A stretch of DNA of 64,000 nt from Apostichopus japonicus (taxonomy: Eukaryota; Echinodermata; Holothuroidea; Aspidochirotida; Stichopodidae). The stretch spans positions 13,790,484 through 13,854,483 of the forward strand of contig NC_092564.1 in assembly GCF_037975245.1 (NCBI RefSeq), in the 5' to 3' direction. The notes under the pieces were generated by a model, which worked only from the letters and a program-made list of their open reading frames with translations, was not told where the DNA came from and ran no database searches. Each line of letters begins with the position of its first letter. The first letter of the stretch is position 1. A program made the translations under genes and the position numbers. Positions 15,101-24,486 of this stretch are shown piece by piece.

Positions 15101-16747
15101 CCTGCTTATTCTTCAACACCTTACAATTTTCTCCCTTGTATTATCTATCATTTACAAAAGAAACTTTATAATTTTCAGCAAGTTTACAAAAGCTACCAAG
15201 TATCTCTCAAAGTGAAATTTTGGTTGATCAAACTAAGACACCATCCTACACTTCGTCACCAAAGGAAGATTAATGAGTATTAAAGAACATTATGAATCGA
15301 TTATTCAGTTCTCAACATTTCCATACAGAACCATCTTCATATTAAAACAACTAACCACTTGTAAAAGCAAATTGGAACATTCCAAGTTTTCTTTCATTTT
15401 ACCTCATGATTTGAATGAAACTTGCCTGCTTGGGCTTAAGAACTATAATATTAAGGGCATTCACTATGGTATTGAAAACTTGATCAAAATCTACATAGAA
15501 AGCTGTTTGTTCTGGTTGTGTCAGTCACACTGTTCTCACCTGACTCTAAGTCTTCATCTAAAGGTATCTCTTCATATTGAAAGTCATCGTCTGAATCCTC
15601 CAAGATGGTTGCACCTGTTTATTTTAATTTCTTTGTCAGGGAAAATAATATCTTCATCCAGTAATTATATCAAATTCAAACCCAATCAAGATGCATTGTG
15701 TTAAATATAGGTAAGAATTGAGACATACTATATAATAATTTCATAAAGTGTACAGAAGTTGACAGTTGATGTTCTCATTCAAATTCTACAGTATAGCAGG
15801 GGTGAGCACAGAAATGACCTTGTGGGACCATAAAAGTTTGAACTTGTTCTGTAGACTGCAACAGTTATAAGAAGGCATTTGGTATGATATACGGGTAACA
15901 AGAGATCAGACTGTTTTAAAGTACATGCTTTGAAAACCTTCACACCGATTTCAGAAAATTTCACCCCGGTCCCATGTGGCCTGTGGGTCACATGTTGCCC
16001 ACCTCTAGAATAATATGAAGTATGTAAACCAGTGATGCAATGGTTTAGTGATTTTCTGATGATATAAGAAAAGCAAGTTAACAAGGGACGACAAGGTATT
16101 AAAGTTCACTAGTTCAGTCATATCTGACTTTGTGATAACATCTGGAATTAAATTTGTCACAATTTGGTATTACAATGTATACAAGACCCCAAAACACACC
16201 ATGAATGATGAAATAATACATAGGCATTGCCACATTAACTTCCAAAGTTTGATGCAAAACATGTTCATAAAATTCAAGAAGATTAATAATTTTCTTACAT
16301 TGATGAATGGGACATTCAATTATGTACTTGTAGTGTTACCTCATTTGGTCAAAATATTGAAAGATAATTCACTTAGCCTAGCAATCATGATGAAGTTACC
16401 AGTACCATCCTATCAATCATACTTCATAGGCCTACCCATTACAGGAATAATGTCTATTTTATTAATCATCATTGTCAAAGAGTAATTTGAATGGTTAGAG
16501 CATCGCTGTGAGTACTTTCGAAAACTACTAGCCAATTAAAGCAATTTAAATTGTGACCAATAGTCAATACAGATAGACTCTAAACAAAAACCTGAACGAC
16601 GTCCAAAGTTTCGTGGAACTAGGCCCATGCTACATTATACATAGGAAGGGATTTAACCGTGAAATCAGAAACGAACTTGTGACTGTAAAGGATACGTTCT
16701 AAATAATAAGCACCAGATTCGCTTACGATGTCTGCATTTCCGGACAT
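52..16747 (-). CDS. SPAG16: SPAG16/PF20-like axonemal central-pair WD40 protein (partial, 10 exons)
   Basis: SPAG16 (PF20 in Chlamydomonas) is a protein of the central-pair apparatus of motile 9+2 cilia and sperm flagella. Ten exons on the minus strand join in frame: 16747-16696, 15614-15540, 14692-14625, 9676-9552, 6265-6128, 5819-5712, 4848-4731, 3305-3090, 1993-1860 and 195-52. They give 392 complete codons. The start ATG at 16747 has A at -3 and an in-frame TGA nine bases upstream. Order of parts: acidic N-terminus with GAYYLE, a LisH-like segment (FVRNFLVKMGMMRTLDSFQ), PDVYT, a long basic coiled coil (LRKERDFHRMHHKR), a linker, then the first WD40 repeats (GEGHTDWVADCDF). These match human SPAG16 as I remember it (about 631 residues). 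The remaining WD40 repeats lie beyond base 1. Every exon has GT-AG borders. Family assignment is secure; exon edges are hand-placed. Confidence 0.93.
196..1859 (-). other. SPAG16 intron 9
   Basis: No coding exon was recognised here. The high-coordinate end holds the first copy of a 79-bp tandem duplication (about 1741-1819) that repeats the exon 9 end and donor. Confidence 0.7.
1741..1899. repeat. 79-bp tandem duplication over the exon 9 donor
   Basis: Bases about 1741-1819 and 1820-1899 are near-identical copies (landmark ccatgtaac at 1752 and 1831; cgcctgtatggtgtgggtga in both). The duplicated unit holds the last 30-40 bases of SPAG16 exon 9 and its splice donor. Confidence 0.85.
1860..1993 (-). 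CDS. SPAG16: SPAG16 exon 9 (entry to the WD40 propeller)
   Basis: 134 nt, phase 0 to 2. Encodes DSDFPIDTRVNPDLADVKG then GGFRLTHTIQAHTLAVS, which match the DSEFPID and AHxLAVS landmarks before the first blade. The donor AG|GTAGGT lies in a 79-bp tandem duplication, so a second copy of the exon end and donor sits just downstream (see findings). Confidence 0.88.
3090..3305 (-). CDS. SPAG16: SPAG16 exon 8 (linker)
   Basis: 216 nt, phase 0 to 0, 72 codons. Starts VAGLQATLRNLE and ends NQELPRHPK. It is the charged, less conserved linker between the coiled coil and the WD40 propeller. Acceptor gatttAG, donor AAA|GTGAGT. Confidence 0.85.
4731..4848 (-). CDS. SPAG16: SPAG16 exon 7 (coiled coil)
   Basis: 118 nt, phase 2 to 0. 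Encodes LKRHYASYEPTLTQLKQKYE and then KEKMLSKLERDRAVNQ, matching HYASYEP and KEKMLTSLERDK of the human protein. The acceptor (atgaAG) has a poor pyrimidine tract but is the only in-phase choice I found. Confidence 0.91.
5177..5562 (+). mobile_element. MITE-like interspersed repeat, copy 1
   Basis: About 386 bp in the intron between SPAG16 exons 6 and 7. It is clearly homologous to 47335-47674 and, inverted, to 54808-55170. Shared landmarks are ttgcttgcaag, acaaaatgcagacagtaatg, tggacctgagatgtccatcg and ttctgggatcg. Its ends are imperfect inverted repeats related to TTAAAGG..GAAGACT. No coding capacity seen. Confidence 0.75.
5712..5819 (-). CDS. SPAG16: SPAG16 exon 6 (coiled coil)
   Basis: 108 nt, phase 2 to 2. 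Encodes KLRKERDFHRMHHKRVVQEK, nearly identical to the human coiled-coil sequence, followed by NKLIEDIKR. Acceptor tttcAG, donor AG|GTAATA. Confidence 0.94.
5957..6035. repeat. Short C-rich tandem duplication
   Basis: The phrase caacccatctct..cccccacactgcccc occurs twice, about 35 bp apart, in SPAG16 intron 5. It produces a spurious Gly/Arg/Trp-rich antisense reading frame. Confidence 0.6.
6128..6265 (-). CDS. SPAG16: SPAG16 exon 5
   Basis: 138 nt. Completes the Trp codon begun in exon 4 and encodes YELQERGELN then VPDVYTRNQQLDSVVKTM. VPDVYT is a landmark of the family. Acceptor ttgtAG, donor AA|GTATGT. Confidence 0.92.
6266..9551 (-). other. SPAG16 intron 4
   Basis: 3.3 kb without a recognisable exon. 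It holds a perfect 14-bp-arm hairpin (8097-8136) and a pyrimidine-rich tract near 9405-9485. Nothing else was identified. Confidence 0.7.
8097..8136. repeat. Perfect hairpin with 14-bp arms
   Basis: Left arm aatggaaaagagca (8097-8110) and right arm tgctcttttccatt (8123-8136) are exact reverse complements around a 12-nt loop. It lies in a SPAG16 intron. Function unknown. Confidence 0.8.
9552..9676 (-). CDS. SPAG16: SPAG16 exon 4 (LisH-like dimerisation segment)
   Basis: 125 nt, phase 0 to 2. Encodes RPEVVDDFVRNFLVKMGM and then MRTLDSFQTEW, a LisH-type helix pair conserved in SPAG16. Acceptor tgttgtAG, donor TG|GTAAGT. A 4.9-kb intron separates it from exon 3. Confidence 0.93.
10131..10505. 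repeat. Diverged direct duplication
   Basis: Segments starting at 10131 and 10412 share ctccctttaaa.gtatgt.taattg.cag.ataat.aaa.cattgcct and then catttcattaca.a and caatacat with substitutions. It looks like an old duplication or two copies of one repeat. Confidence 0.6.
12507..13349. mobile_element. Foldback-type element with 16-bp-unit inverted termini
   Basis: The left end has three copies of a 16-mer (gtctctatgttccgac, 12513-12560). The right end has about 15 copies of its reverse complement (gtcggaacatagagac, 13102-13341, one variant unit near 13182). Between them are T/G-rich (ttttttggggga-like) and then A/C-rich (ggtccaaaaaaa-like) arms that are roughly complementary. The 10-bp direct repeat ccaaactttc flanks it at 12497-12506 and 13350-13359, as expected of a target-site duplication. 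The structure recalls Drosophila FB elements, with long termini built of short tandem units. The 210-residue antisense reading frame in it is repeat-derived. Confidence 0.75.
13102..13341. repeat. 16-bp minisatellite (15 units)
   Basis: Unit gtcggaacatagagac repeats at exactly 16 bp from 13102; the sixth unit carries g to t at its start (cttcgg) and the last ends in t. It forms the right terminus of the foldback element. Confidence 0.92.
14625..14692 (-). CDS. SPAG16: SPAG16 exon 3
   Basis: 68 nt, ends in phase 0. Encodes EADEDLHAAVRTIQEAQEDD and two or three further residues, matching the EDLAKAIQMAQEQ region of the human protein. Acceptor ctttcAG, donor GCG|GTATGT. Confidence 0.9.
15540..15614 (-). 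CDS. SPAG16: SPAG16 exon 2
   Basis: 75 nt, enters and leaves at phase 1. It encodes an acidic stretch (EDSDDDFQYEEIPLDEDL) that parallels the vertebrate DDYEYEEIPDD region. Acceptor aaacAG, donor G|GTGAGA. Confidence 0.9.
16696..16747 (-). CDS. SPAG16: SPAG16 exon 1 (start codon)
   Basis: Encodes residues 1-17 and the first base of codon 18 (MSGNADIVSESGAYYLE). The GAYYLE motif is shared with the vertebrate protein. The donor is C|GTATCC. The start is fixed by the in-frame TGA just upstream. Confidence 0.88.
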
Positions 16748-16873
16748 TTTGGATCAAAATTTGTAACTAACTTTATTCATACAAATAATTTGATCAGTAA
16801 GCTGTTCTTGTTATTTTCTACCGGTTCCGTAGTCTGTAAGCCAGATAACCAACTGGGACTGTCGGAAAATCTT

Positions 16874-16886
16874 GTTGCTAAGATAC
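16874..16886. promoter_or_regulatory. Candidate RFX X-box upstream of SPAG16
   Basis: The 13-mer gttgctaagatac lies about 130 bp upstream of the SPAG16 ATG. It fits the X-box pattern RYYNYY-N1-RRNRAC with one mismatch. X-boxes bind RFX factors in promoters of cilium genes, which suits SPAG16. Functional use is an inference from position and pattern. Confidence 0.4.
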
Positions 16887-16974
16887 ATGGGTGGCATAGA
16901 ACTACTTCTCACAGTCAATTAACCAAATCCACGAATCTATTACTATGCTGAAATAACATGATCCAGGGCATGCC

Positions 16975-16982
16975 TGTAAACA
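16975..16982 (+). promoter_or_regulatory. Candidate forkhead (FOXJ1-type) site upstream of SPAG16
   Basis: tgtaaaca matches the core forkhead motif RYAAAYA about 230 bp upstream of the SPAG16 start and 90 bp from the candidate X-box. FOXJ1 and RFX act together on motile-cilium genes. A single short motif is weak evidence. Confidence 0.3.
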
Positions 16983-17471
16983 TTAATACATGTAGCCTAC
17001 AATCAGTACACAATTTGTTCGGTTTATGTGCAGGTATTCAAATAGAGTTTTGGCTCACAATTTTGATGCATATTTAAGTATAACAGGGATATTCATAACC
17101 ATAACACACAGTTTTCTATACATCGTCGTACAAATTTTACTGCCACAGAAATTCGTCACCGCCTTTTTATAAACACCGGTGTCAGTATATGGACGTTTAG
17201 ATCAGGGAGCTGCTACTCTAACAGGGAGCTGCTACTCTAGCTCCCTGTTTAGATAGTACCCAAAAATGTGAGATCAGTTCAACACACTAAGTTTGGAATT
17301 CCGCCAAAAAAAAAAATAAAGACGCAATAGGCCTACTATAAACATGGAAAATGACATAAAAGTAATATTTGATTATTTTTTACAGATGTAAGCAGGAAAA
17401 GTCAAACCAGGTAGTAACCAGGGGACACTGGGAAGGGTGAAAGACATTCAGCCGAGGGGGGGGGGGGAGGG

Positions 17472-17880
17472 GGAACGTGGATCAGCGGTGAGTGTCCGCC
17501 TCACAATCCTTAGGTTCCGGATCAAAATTCCGCCAGGAGTCAGATTCTCTTGACCTATTAAAAAATCTCTGCAGTGCAGTGGTGATGTGCGGAGTCTTCC
17601 ATGGAATTGGAATTTCTGGTTTGTTGAACTTGGGGAAAAGGGGTTTGTTTCTGTTCTTCACTTGGTTTCGAAACAACTTTGTTCGTCGTGTCTGCACTGC
17701 AGTGATGTCACATGGGGTGCCTTTGCCTACCTCAGTATTTGAGAAAGTTGTCAGATGCTGGGGGATGACTCTCGTCCGTCGGATGGGGACGTTAAATGGT
17801 GGTCCCGGGAACAGGACTGGGAACGAATTCACACCCCAACCTCGTTATCCTCTCAACACTTATCGAAAAGGGAAGGCTTA
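17472..17880 (+). mobile_element. tRNA-Val-derived SINE candidate
   Basis: The head resembles a tRNA. An A-box-like tggatcagcgg lies at 17478-17488, cgcctcaca with a CAC anticodon at about 17502-17504, and a B-box-like ggatcaaaattcc at 17519-17531, 39 bp from the A box. The downstream body includes gtccgtcggatggggacgtt and ggtggtcccgg near 17774-17808, similar to a conserved block I have seen in several invertebrate SINEs. Overlapping open frames on both strands here are by-products. End points are approximate. Confidence 0.6.
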
Positions 17881-18000
17881 AAATAAGCCGGTGTTCACCC
17901 ACGATCTAACACGGATAGGGTATCAAATAAGCTACTGTTAGGCTTCCTGATCCTTGAGTCTCTAAACTAAACTAATGGGGAAATGCCCTAGGCCTGTCAC

Positions 18001-18398
18001 CAGTGGCGTCGCCAGGGGTGGCCTGAGGTACACGTGCTCTCCCAAAAAAATCGTGCCCCCCCCCCCAAGTGCGATGTGTAGTGTTAAAAAAAATACTCAA
18101 ACAAAAACTTTATCTGCCTCATTTTAAAAGATTAATATCGGACAGACTAAGCCCGAAAATTCTTTAACATAAAGTTACTTCAAGTTGCAAAATATACCAC
18201 CAGATTGCATCTAAGGACCCTTAATTAATCAACAAATTTCTCAAAAGGGAGGGGAACACCCCTCCCTTTGGTGCCCCTCCCCTTAGCCCCCACCCCAGGA
18301 CGACTTAAAAAATAAAAACATAAACATAAATTAAGTACTGTGTCCCCCCCCCACATGTGCCCCTTCCCGCAAGATTGAAATGTCCGTCGACGCCACTG
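18001..18398. mobile_element. Non-autonomous hAT-type element (MITE)
   Basis: 398 bp bounded by terminal inverted repeats cagtggcgtcg (18001) and cgacgccactg (ending 18398). It is flanked by near-identical 8-bp repeats, cctgtcac (17993-18000) and cctgttac (18399-18406). An 8-bp target-site duplication with CAGTGGCG ends is typical of the hAT superfamily. There is no transposase frame inside. Confidence 0.82.
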
Positions 18399-18401
18399 CC
18401 T

Positions 18402-18490
18402 GTTACCACCCATTACTGGTAGATCAGATGATTCAAACCCCACCGGTGTTACAGAGATTCGATGGTTCCTGCTCGAGCTGCACGGGTTTA
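18402..18490 (-). mobile_element. Possible second tRNA-like SINE head, interrupted by the hAT element
   Basis: Read on the minus strand, gtgcagctcgagcagg (A-box-like) is followed about 40 bp later by ggggtttgaatcatc (B-box-like). If real, the hAT element at 18001-18398 was inserted into this SINE. The match is loose. Confidence 0.3.
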
Positions 18491-19229
18491 TCACACTAAC
18501 ATTTTACAGTTTATATTTCACGCTACAAACGAATGCTATTGTAGTATGTGTTATCCCGCCGCTTTGCATTAGACCTGCTGATATAACCACAAAAAAGATC
18601 TTATTCAATACCTCAACATGCAGAAGTTGTCACTTTAATCTTTACTGGTAATCCCACTTTTGAGATGAATCAAATTTTTTATCTCCTTTAAAGAGACCGA
18701 CTCACAATTGCTTTGTCAAACAAGGAGCAGGGACTTAATAAAAATTCTATAAAAAGGGACGTATTGTCTGCGGTTGCTGTTTTGTCTGCCTCAGATTTTT
18801 GGATATCATCGATTTCCGTTCGGCAAGCTCCTATGTTTGACGTTTTAATTAATGAAAGAAAGAAGCCGTCATTGCAGAAATGTGTGTATCACTGTGTATT
18901 TACATATACCTATCATTGAATTACCGTGTGTTGTACGCACACTATTTGGCAACAAAGATAACGTTTTTTTTTCTGGCATACCTAATTATACATTTTCGAT
19001 AGCCACTCTGTTAGTTTAGAGGACGGTTAATAATACGGTATATGAAACTACTGTTGAGAAGTTGCAGCAATTTGCATAGCGTGCTAAAATTGGAAATGCT
19101 TATCGCATGGTAACCCGATAAAAATCCTCATTTTATCTCTCCACCAGTTAACGCCTTTCGTTTGACGCTAATATGTCATGCAGCCTATATAGTGTGTATC
19201 CTAAACCCCGTCTCACTGCCCCACTCTTA

Positions 19230-19430
19230 GGGTGGGAGGGGCCAACGGGTGCTCTTCCCCCATCACCCTTGTACATATTGCGTTGATGTTTACAATAATA
19301 GGGTGGGTGAGGGGCGACGGTTCTCTCCTTGCCTCAGCCCTGCAAACATTGCGCGAATGTACACTCTTGTGGTGGGGGCGAAGGGTGCTTTTTCGTGCAC
19401 CGCTGCTTATATTACCGTCCACCCTATCAG
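19230..19430 (+). repeat. Degenerate ~70-bp tandem repeat
   Basis: Three diverged units start at about 19230, 19301 and 19371, each opening with ggGTGGG-type sequence. The first two share a later .aacattgcg..gatgt block. Confidence 0.5.
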
Positions 19431-21872
19431 GTAAAAGATACTCGTACTGTTTTTCTTCTTTCAAGAAAAGTGATTTTGCCACACCTTGAGCTCACCATCC
19501 GGTGACATTTCATCCATATACCATACTGTCAGTGTGTCATCGCACTGAATTAAATGGGTTCATTTGATTTTGCATTAACACAAACCTTTAACCACTGATT
19601 TACATGGCCGTATACACGGGAGTGGGGTTATGCATGGGTGCAGGAGTACTAATAATTCTCCCAACGTGGTAACGCCCTGCCTGCACTGTCGGTAATTTCA
19701 CCACTAATTAACTTTGGTCTCACCCCACCCCCACCCCTTCTTGATCCGGTGGCACGTGCATGTGTCACTCGCATATAACCTATTCCTGCTGATAATAAGG
19801 AAATAGAGAAATGTGTTAATTGAATACGAACTGGATTCAATTGCATTCAATATCTGGGACTTTCAAAAGGAAAAATTATATTTTATTTTTTTTCATTAAA
19901 TGAATGATTCTTTTTCGAGTTTCCACATTTTGTATCGCTTTAAAGCAGCTTTTGTGCTTGGTTGGCCAGTTTTGCCAAACCATACCGAGGATGACTTAAA
20001 ATAGGAGTGACATTGATCACACCTACATGCATGCCCTCCAATATTATTCCCGAATGAACATTGATGAACAATAAATAACAGGAAAAAAAAATCATAAAAA
20101 GATTTCAACCCATCATCGCTCACACACCTTGTTATTTTAAAGAGCAAACTGGAAAATAAACTCAAGACCTGGTATGAATCGCCACAACGGCCACAAGCTA
20201 CTATATTCCTCCATACGACAACGCAGATGAGATGCATCCGTCAGTAAGCCAATTAACCCTTGCACTAAGGGAAGCACCTACCCCAGTTTGTCATTTCTTA
20301 TTTATTAACGGATTAAGTGGTGGGAACCGTCATTTTCTTTACCAGATTTGGGGAAAGGTAGGTCACACAAGGGATTTTCGTCAGATCGGCGCCGTTTAGC
20401 AAACCAATCCTTTTATTTTCGAGGAAACAGCATAACTAATAGCGACCGTATTTCAAAATTTATGAGAGACGGTTGCGTCGAGACAAGTACTCAAAGAATG
20501 GTTGTCTGATAACTTGTTAAAGTTTACGAAAGCAATGTCATATATATTTCATCCAATATGTCTAACTAAGGGGAACAGTTGTCGTTTGGCCAGTGATAAA
20601 TGTCAACAAATTGCGCTAGAAAATTATGTCAAAGTCCGATCATTGAAATATCTCCCTCGCTCTCGGACTTTGCTATTGGACAACTTGGAGTTGTTCCCCA
20701 AACGGCCCCGAAAAGAGGGGATATATATATGTACATATATATATATAGGCCTATATCAGTAACTGTAAAAGCCGGTTCGAATTGACAGATGCTGTTGTAA
20801 GAATACCTTATCGTGTATTTTGTGCGTCATAACAGAATTCGCTGATCCTCTTCACCTTTCGTTCAATTCGAAGCCAGTTTATTATGAACTGTTTGTATAC
20901 AGTAGCACTGGCATCACAGGGTGTGTCTATAGGTAATGCGCATGTCTATGATCTATTGTATCTGCGTTTGTAATCCGTTCATAATACGCCATTGTATAAT
21001 CGCTCATTCTGTACTGATAAATACAGGTTGGTAATGTATTGCTAAGTACATACCAGACTGATTATGTGCTTGTGATAGGGCTCTTTGATTTTTTGCGAAA
21101 GCAATTGATACTAATCCATGCTTCATAAAAGCCGAAATACAAGTTCGATATTTAAAGATTAAAAGTCAAAGTTTTCAGATAGAGCGCCATCTCGAAATTT
21201 CTACATAATACATACCCTCGATATCTCTTAGTCTCCTTAAGTTAAAGTAGCATTAAACTATAGAGATTTAGATCTCTTCTGTATATATCTTACATGGCAA
21301 AGGCATGCAATGTAGAAACAAACCTAATTATAGGTAAGCTTACTAAATTTCGGATTTGATTGAGAAGCTTGTGCTCACCCTATACCCCTCCCTATTGCTC
21401 TGGGCACTCGAATACATACGATCCTAACCCCGACGGGCCATTCCGGCCCTGCTTCTTACAGTGTGTTACTCGAAGCCAGGTCAAACACGCAACGTGTTTA
21501 TTTCTTCTTCGAACAAGGCCTATTTTTATTGCTATACCTATCTGAAAATATTGGAAAATGCTCACAATATTAATTCAAAAATTCAAAGGTGTCATATGTT
21601 ATAGTATGTCTCGCTGTTCCGACTCCATGGAAGCATTTCCAGTGGCGTGCACGTGATTTCAAAGGTGTGGGGGAAGCGTGGAGGGAGGGGAGAAGGGAGG
21701 GGGGGGGATAAAACTTGCAATTCCCTACACTAAGCTAGGTAGCATGGAACTTTTATGGATGGGGAAGTTGCGGATTTAAAAAGTATGGGGTTTGGCCATG
21801 GGGTCGTTGAAGCTGACTCCCATGTAAGGTAAATAAATCATATATATCAAAGTTAAGGCGTCAAATGGTGCA

Positions 21873-22067
<195 letters not shown>

Positions 22068-22112
22068 TTTGTAAAGCGCGCATATCCACCCGGAAGGTTG
22101 CTCATGGCGCAT
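22068..22112 (-). mobile_element. Retroposon 3' tail fragment next to the microsatellite
   Basis: tttgtaaagcgcgcatatcc followed by acccggaaggttgctcatggcgcatgagg resembles, in inverted orientation, the stem-like ends (GCGC..CTCAAGGCGC) of retroposons common in marine invertebrates. Such tails usually end in a simple repeat. The assignment is from memory of the pattern. Confidence 0.4.
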
Positions 22113-22599
22113 GAGGTATACTTAGATTATATCTACAATTAGGTTGTGCTTATAAATACTGATAAATTGTGAACAAAATCCCCGACCGGGAGGGGTGGCC
22201 GTCCTCCGCCGCTATGAGCACACCACTGCTTATCTTTCAACAGTTGTTGAGGATGTATGTGTTCAAGGAGCTGGATATGCTGTTTCATTGCTGTCAACGA
22301 GGACGCACTTCCATACTTCTAATACATCAATCATTCCATGAAACCAGCATAGTTTGCTATATAATCTTCAATCACAAGGGAGTATGATACCTTAGACTAG
22401 AAATTTGTGGGTCGCGGCTAGCCGTGTATGCATGGGAAACACAACATGGCTTGTATGGCGCGAGAAAGCGGAATATATTACGTACAAATATATATATGCT
22501 GTACTTGCGAAATACATGGTTAACTTCAAAAATAAATTTTAGACATATTTATATATATGTATACACATATATATTCCCTGAAAATTATATTTATATATT

Positions 22600-22950
22600 C
22601 TCCAGGCGTACAGAAAGTATTTTCTCCAAAACAAATATATATTCTGTGCAAAATATATATATTCTATTACAGTAAATATTCTGTCAAAAATATATATTCT
22701 CTAACACAAAAAATATATTTTCTCTGCCAAGAATATATTTATTCTCTAAGAGCAAAAATGTATTCTCTAAAGAAATATATATATCCTTTTCAAAGAGTAT
22801 GTAAATTCTGTGACAGAAAATATATATATTCTATACAAAAAAATATTGTCTGTGCAAATATAAATTGTTATTCTTTGTAAGAAAAAAACATATTCTCTAA
22901 CAAAAAGTTCTATTCTGTGCCCAAAATATATTCTGTAAGAATAATATATA
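22600..22950 (+). repeat. AT-rich degenerate tandem repeat
   Basis: About 12 diverged units of roughly 28-30 bp built on a core like aatatatattctstgncaaa. Confidence 0.65.
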
Positions 22951-24265
22951 TGCTAAGTACGGTGCTCTGTAAGTGCCAACTGAGATGTTTTGTTGTTCAG
23001 TAACTTCATTATGTTATCGATACATAATGACAAATTTGTTTTATCTTTTTTTTTTTAAATTTTGCATAAAACTTTCTTCTTCAGAGTTGGAATGCATTAA
23101 CATATGAACACTTTGCAGTCAAAAACTTTACATCCACTGAGGCAAAGTTCGAACCCTACCGACTTCCAAGGTCAAAAAAATAAAATGAAAAAATAATGAA
23201 CGTATACAAAGGTCTGGTAACAATTCGATCTAACCCCCCCCCCCCACCCCTCCAAAGAAAAGAAAGAAAGAAAAAGAACGCAATTATACTCTTCTTAGCC
23301 AATCTTACGTTTTATTATAACTGCATAACCAAGTACGATTTTTGCCATTGACGGGAGGTATTCTGAATAATTTGTGTATTCTGTGCTGGGATGGCATTAT
23401 AATATACGTCAAGTTAACATCATGTACGGTAAGTGCTATCAATTATTAAAAACGCTTCTATATAAATATCCATACCTTGGCTATCATAACGGTCTACCAT
23501 AACTACTCTGCATTTGTTTTATTCCTTGCTGACCTGCAGAAGTGCTTCCCACAGCTTCATCAGGCTTCCCCCCCTCCCTCCCCACCCACGCCCATGTCAC
23601 ACACATAACCGCAATCTGCCATTACCAGATCTCTCTCCTTGACGGTCACCCCTCCCACGGCACCCCTCCCACATCCCCTTCACCGCACGATCTTCCTCTA
23701 CGAATATGATAAAAGTGACCCTGTTCTAGCCATAAGAGGAAATCTTTTAGAGAAACTTTGTCCGGTATTAAAAATGTAGCGGGGAAAGAAAAGGTTGAAG
23801 TTTATGGAAGATGGGGCTGAGATCATTTATGTAACTGAAAAGAAGGAGGGGTTGAGGGAAATCTGCAGCATCATGCACATGGAGGTTAACGTTTGCCATT
23901 TGACAGAGATATGGGGAATTGTTGGGTTCCAATCTTTCAATATAGCAATATCGTCTGCATATCCAGTAAGACGATACGTTTACAGTGCCAGTTACTTATG
24001 TAATAGGGTCATGTTATACGTGCTACCGCCCTCCAAATAAAACATGCCCACAGACGGCAAATGTCCATTAGCCATGCGCAAAACTGCTTTCTTCTAACTA
24101 GCTTATCATTTCTGATAGATGTAATGCGCATGGAAAATAGAAGGTGTTCGTTTTAGTTTATTCGTGATGTAACAATAGTGTCAAATTCACGAATAGAATT
24201 GTAAAGCCACAACATCTAAGCTTTACACTAGTTTACCGGCAGGAGCTGTGTCTGTCACTAAGCAG

Positions 24266-24395
24266 CCAATCAGGGATGAGCTAAGGCTCATGTTTACATC
24301 TTACACTCTTTCGATTGGAGGTTGTAGTAGACAATTACTTTTCAACGTCCAATTGGCTTTATATCACCATCAATTAACATCGCAGTCGGTCATTG
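24266..24395 (+). promoter_or_regulatory. nanos core promoter candidate
   Basis: CCAAT boxes occur at 24266-24270 (agccaatcag), inverted at about 24313-24318 (gattgg) and at 24349-24353 (tccaattgg). A TATA-like tttatat lies at 24358-24364, and an initiator-like gtcattg has its C at 24391, about 30 bp further on. The spacing fits a TATA/Inr promoter and a 5' UTR of about 96 nt. Confidence 0.5.
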
Positions 24396-24486
24396 AGATT
24401 TTGCCGTCCTGATACAGCAGTTGTCAACAACAGAAGAGTTATATTTCTCGGAACATTTTTCTTGGAACACTTTTCGAAACTTCGTT

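Noticed and set aside
17482-17881. Overlapping 129- and 116-residue frames on opposite strands
   Set aside because: They coincide with the SINE candidate, match no family and have no splice or start context.
19896-20237. 113-residue minus-strand frame rich in Cys and Phe
   Set aside because: No family resemblance, low-complexity parts, no supporting signals.
20770-20785. B-box-like ccggttcgaatt
   Set aside because: No A box at a proper distance and no cloverleaf; not a tRNA.
23145-23162. B-box-like agttcgaaccctacc
   Set aside because: No convincing A box or tRNA stem upstream; at most a SINE remnant.
24421-24486. Extension of nanos upstream to a TTG at 24421
   Set aside because: Not an ATG. 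The first in-frame ATG at 24487 gives the conserved N-terminal motif at the expected place.
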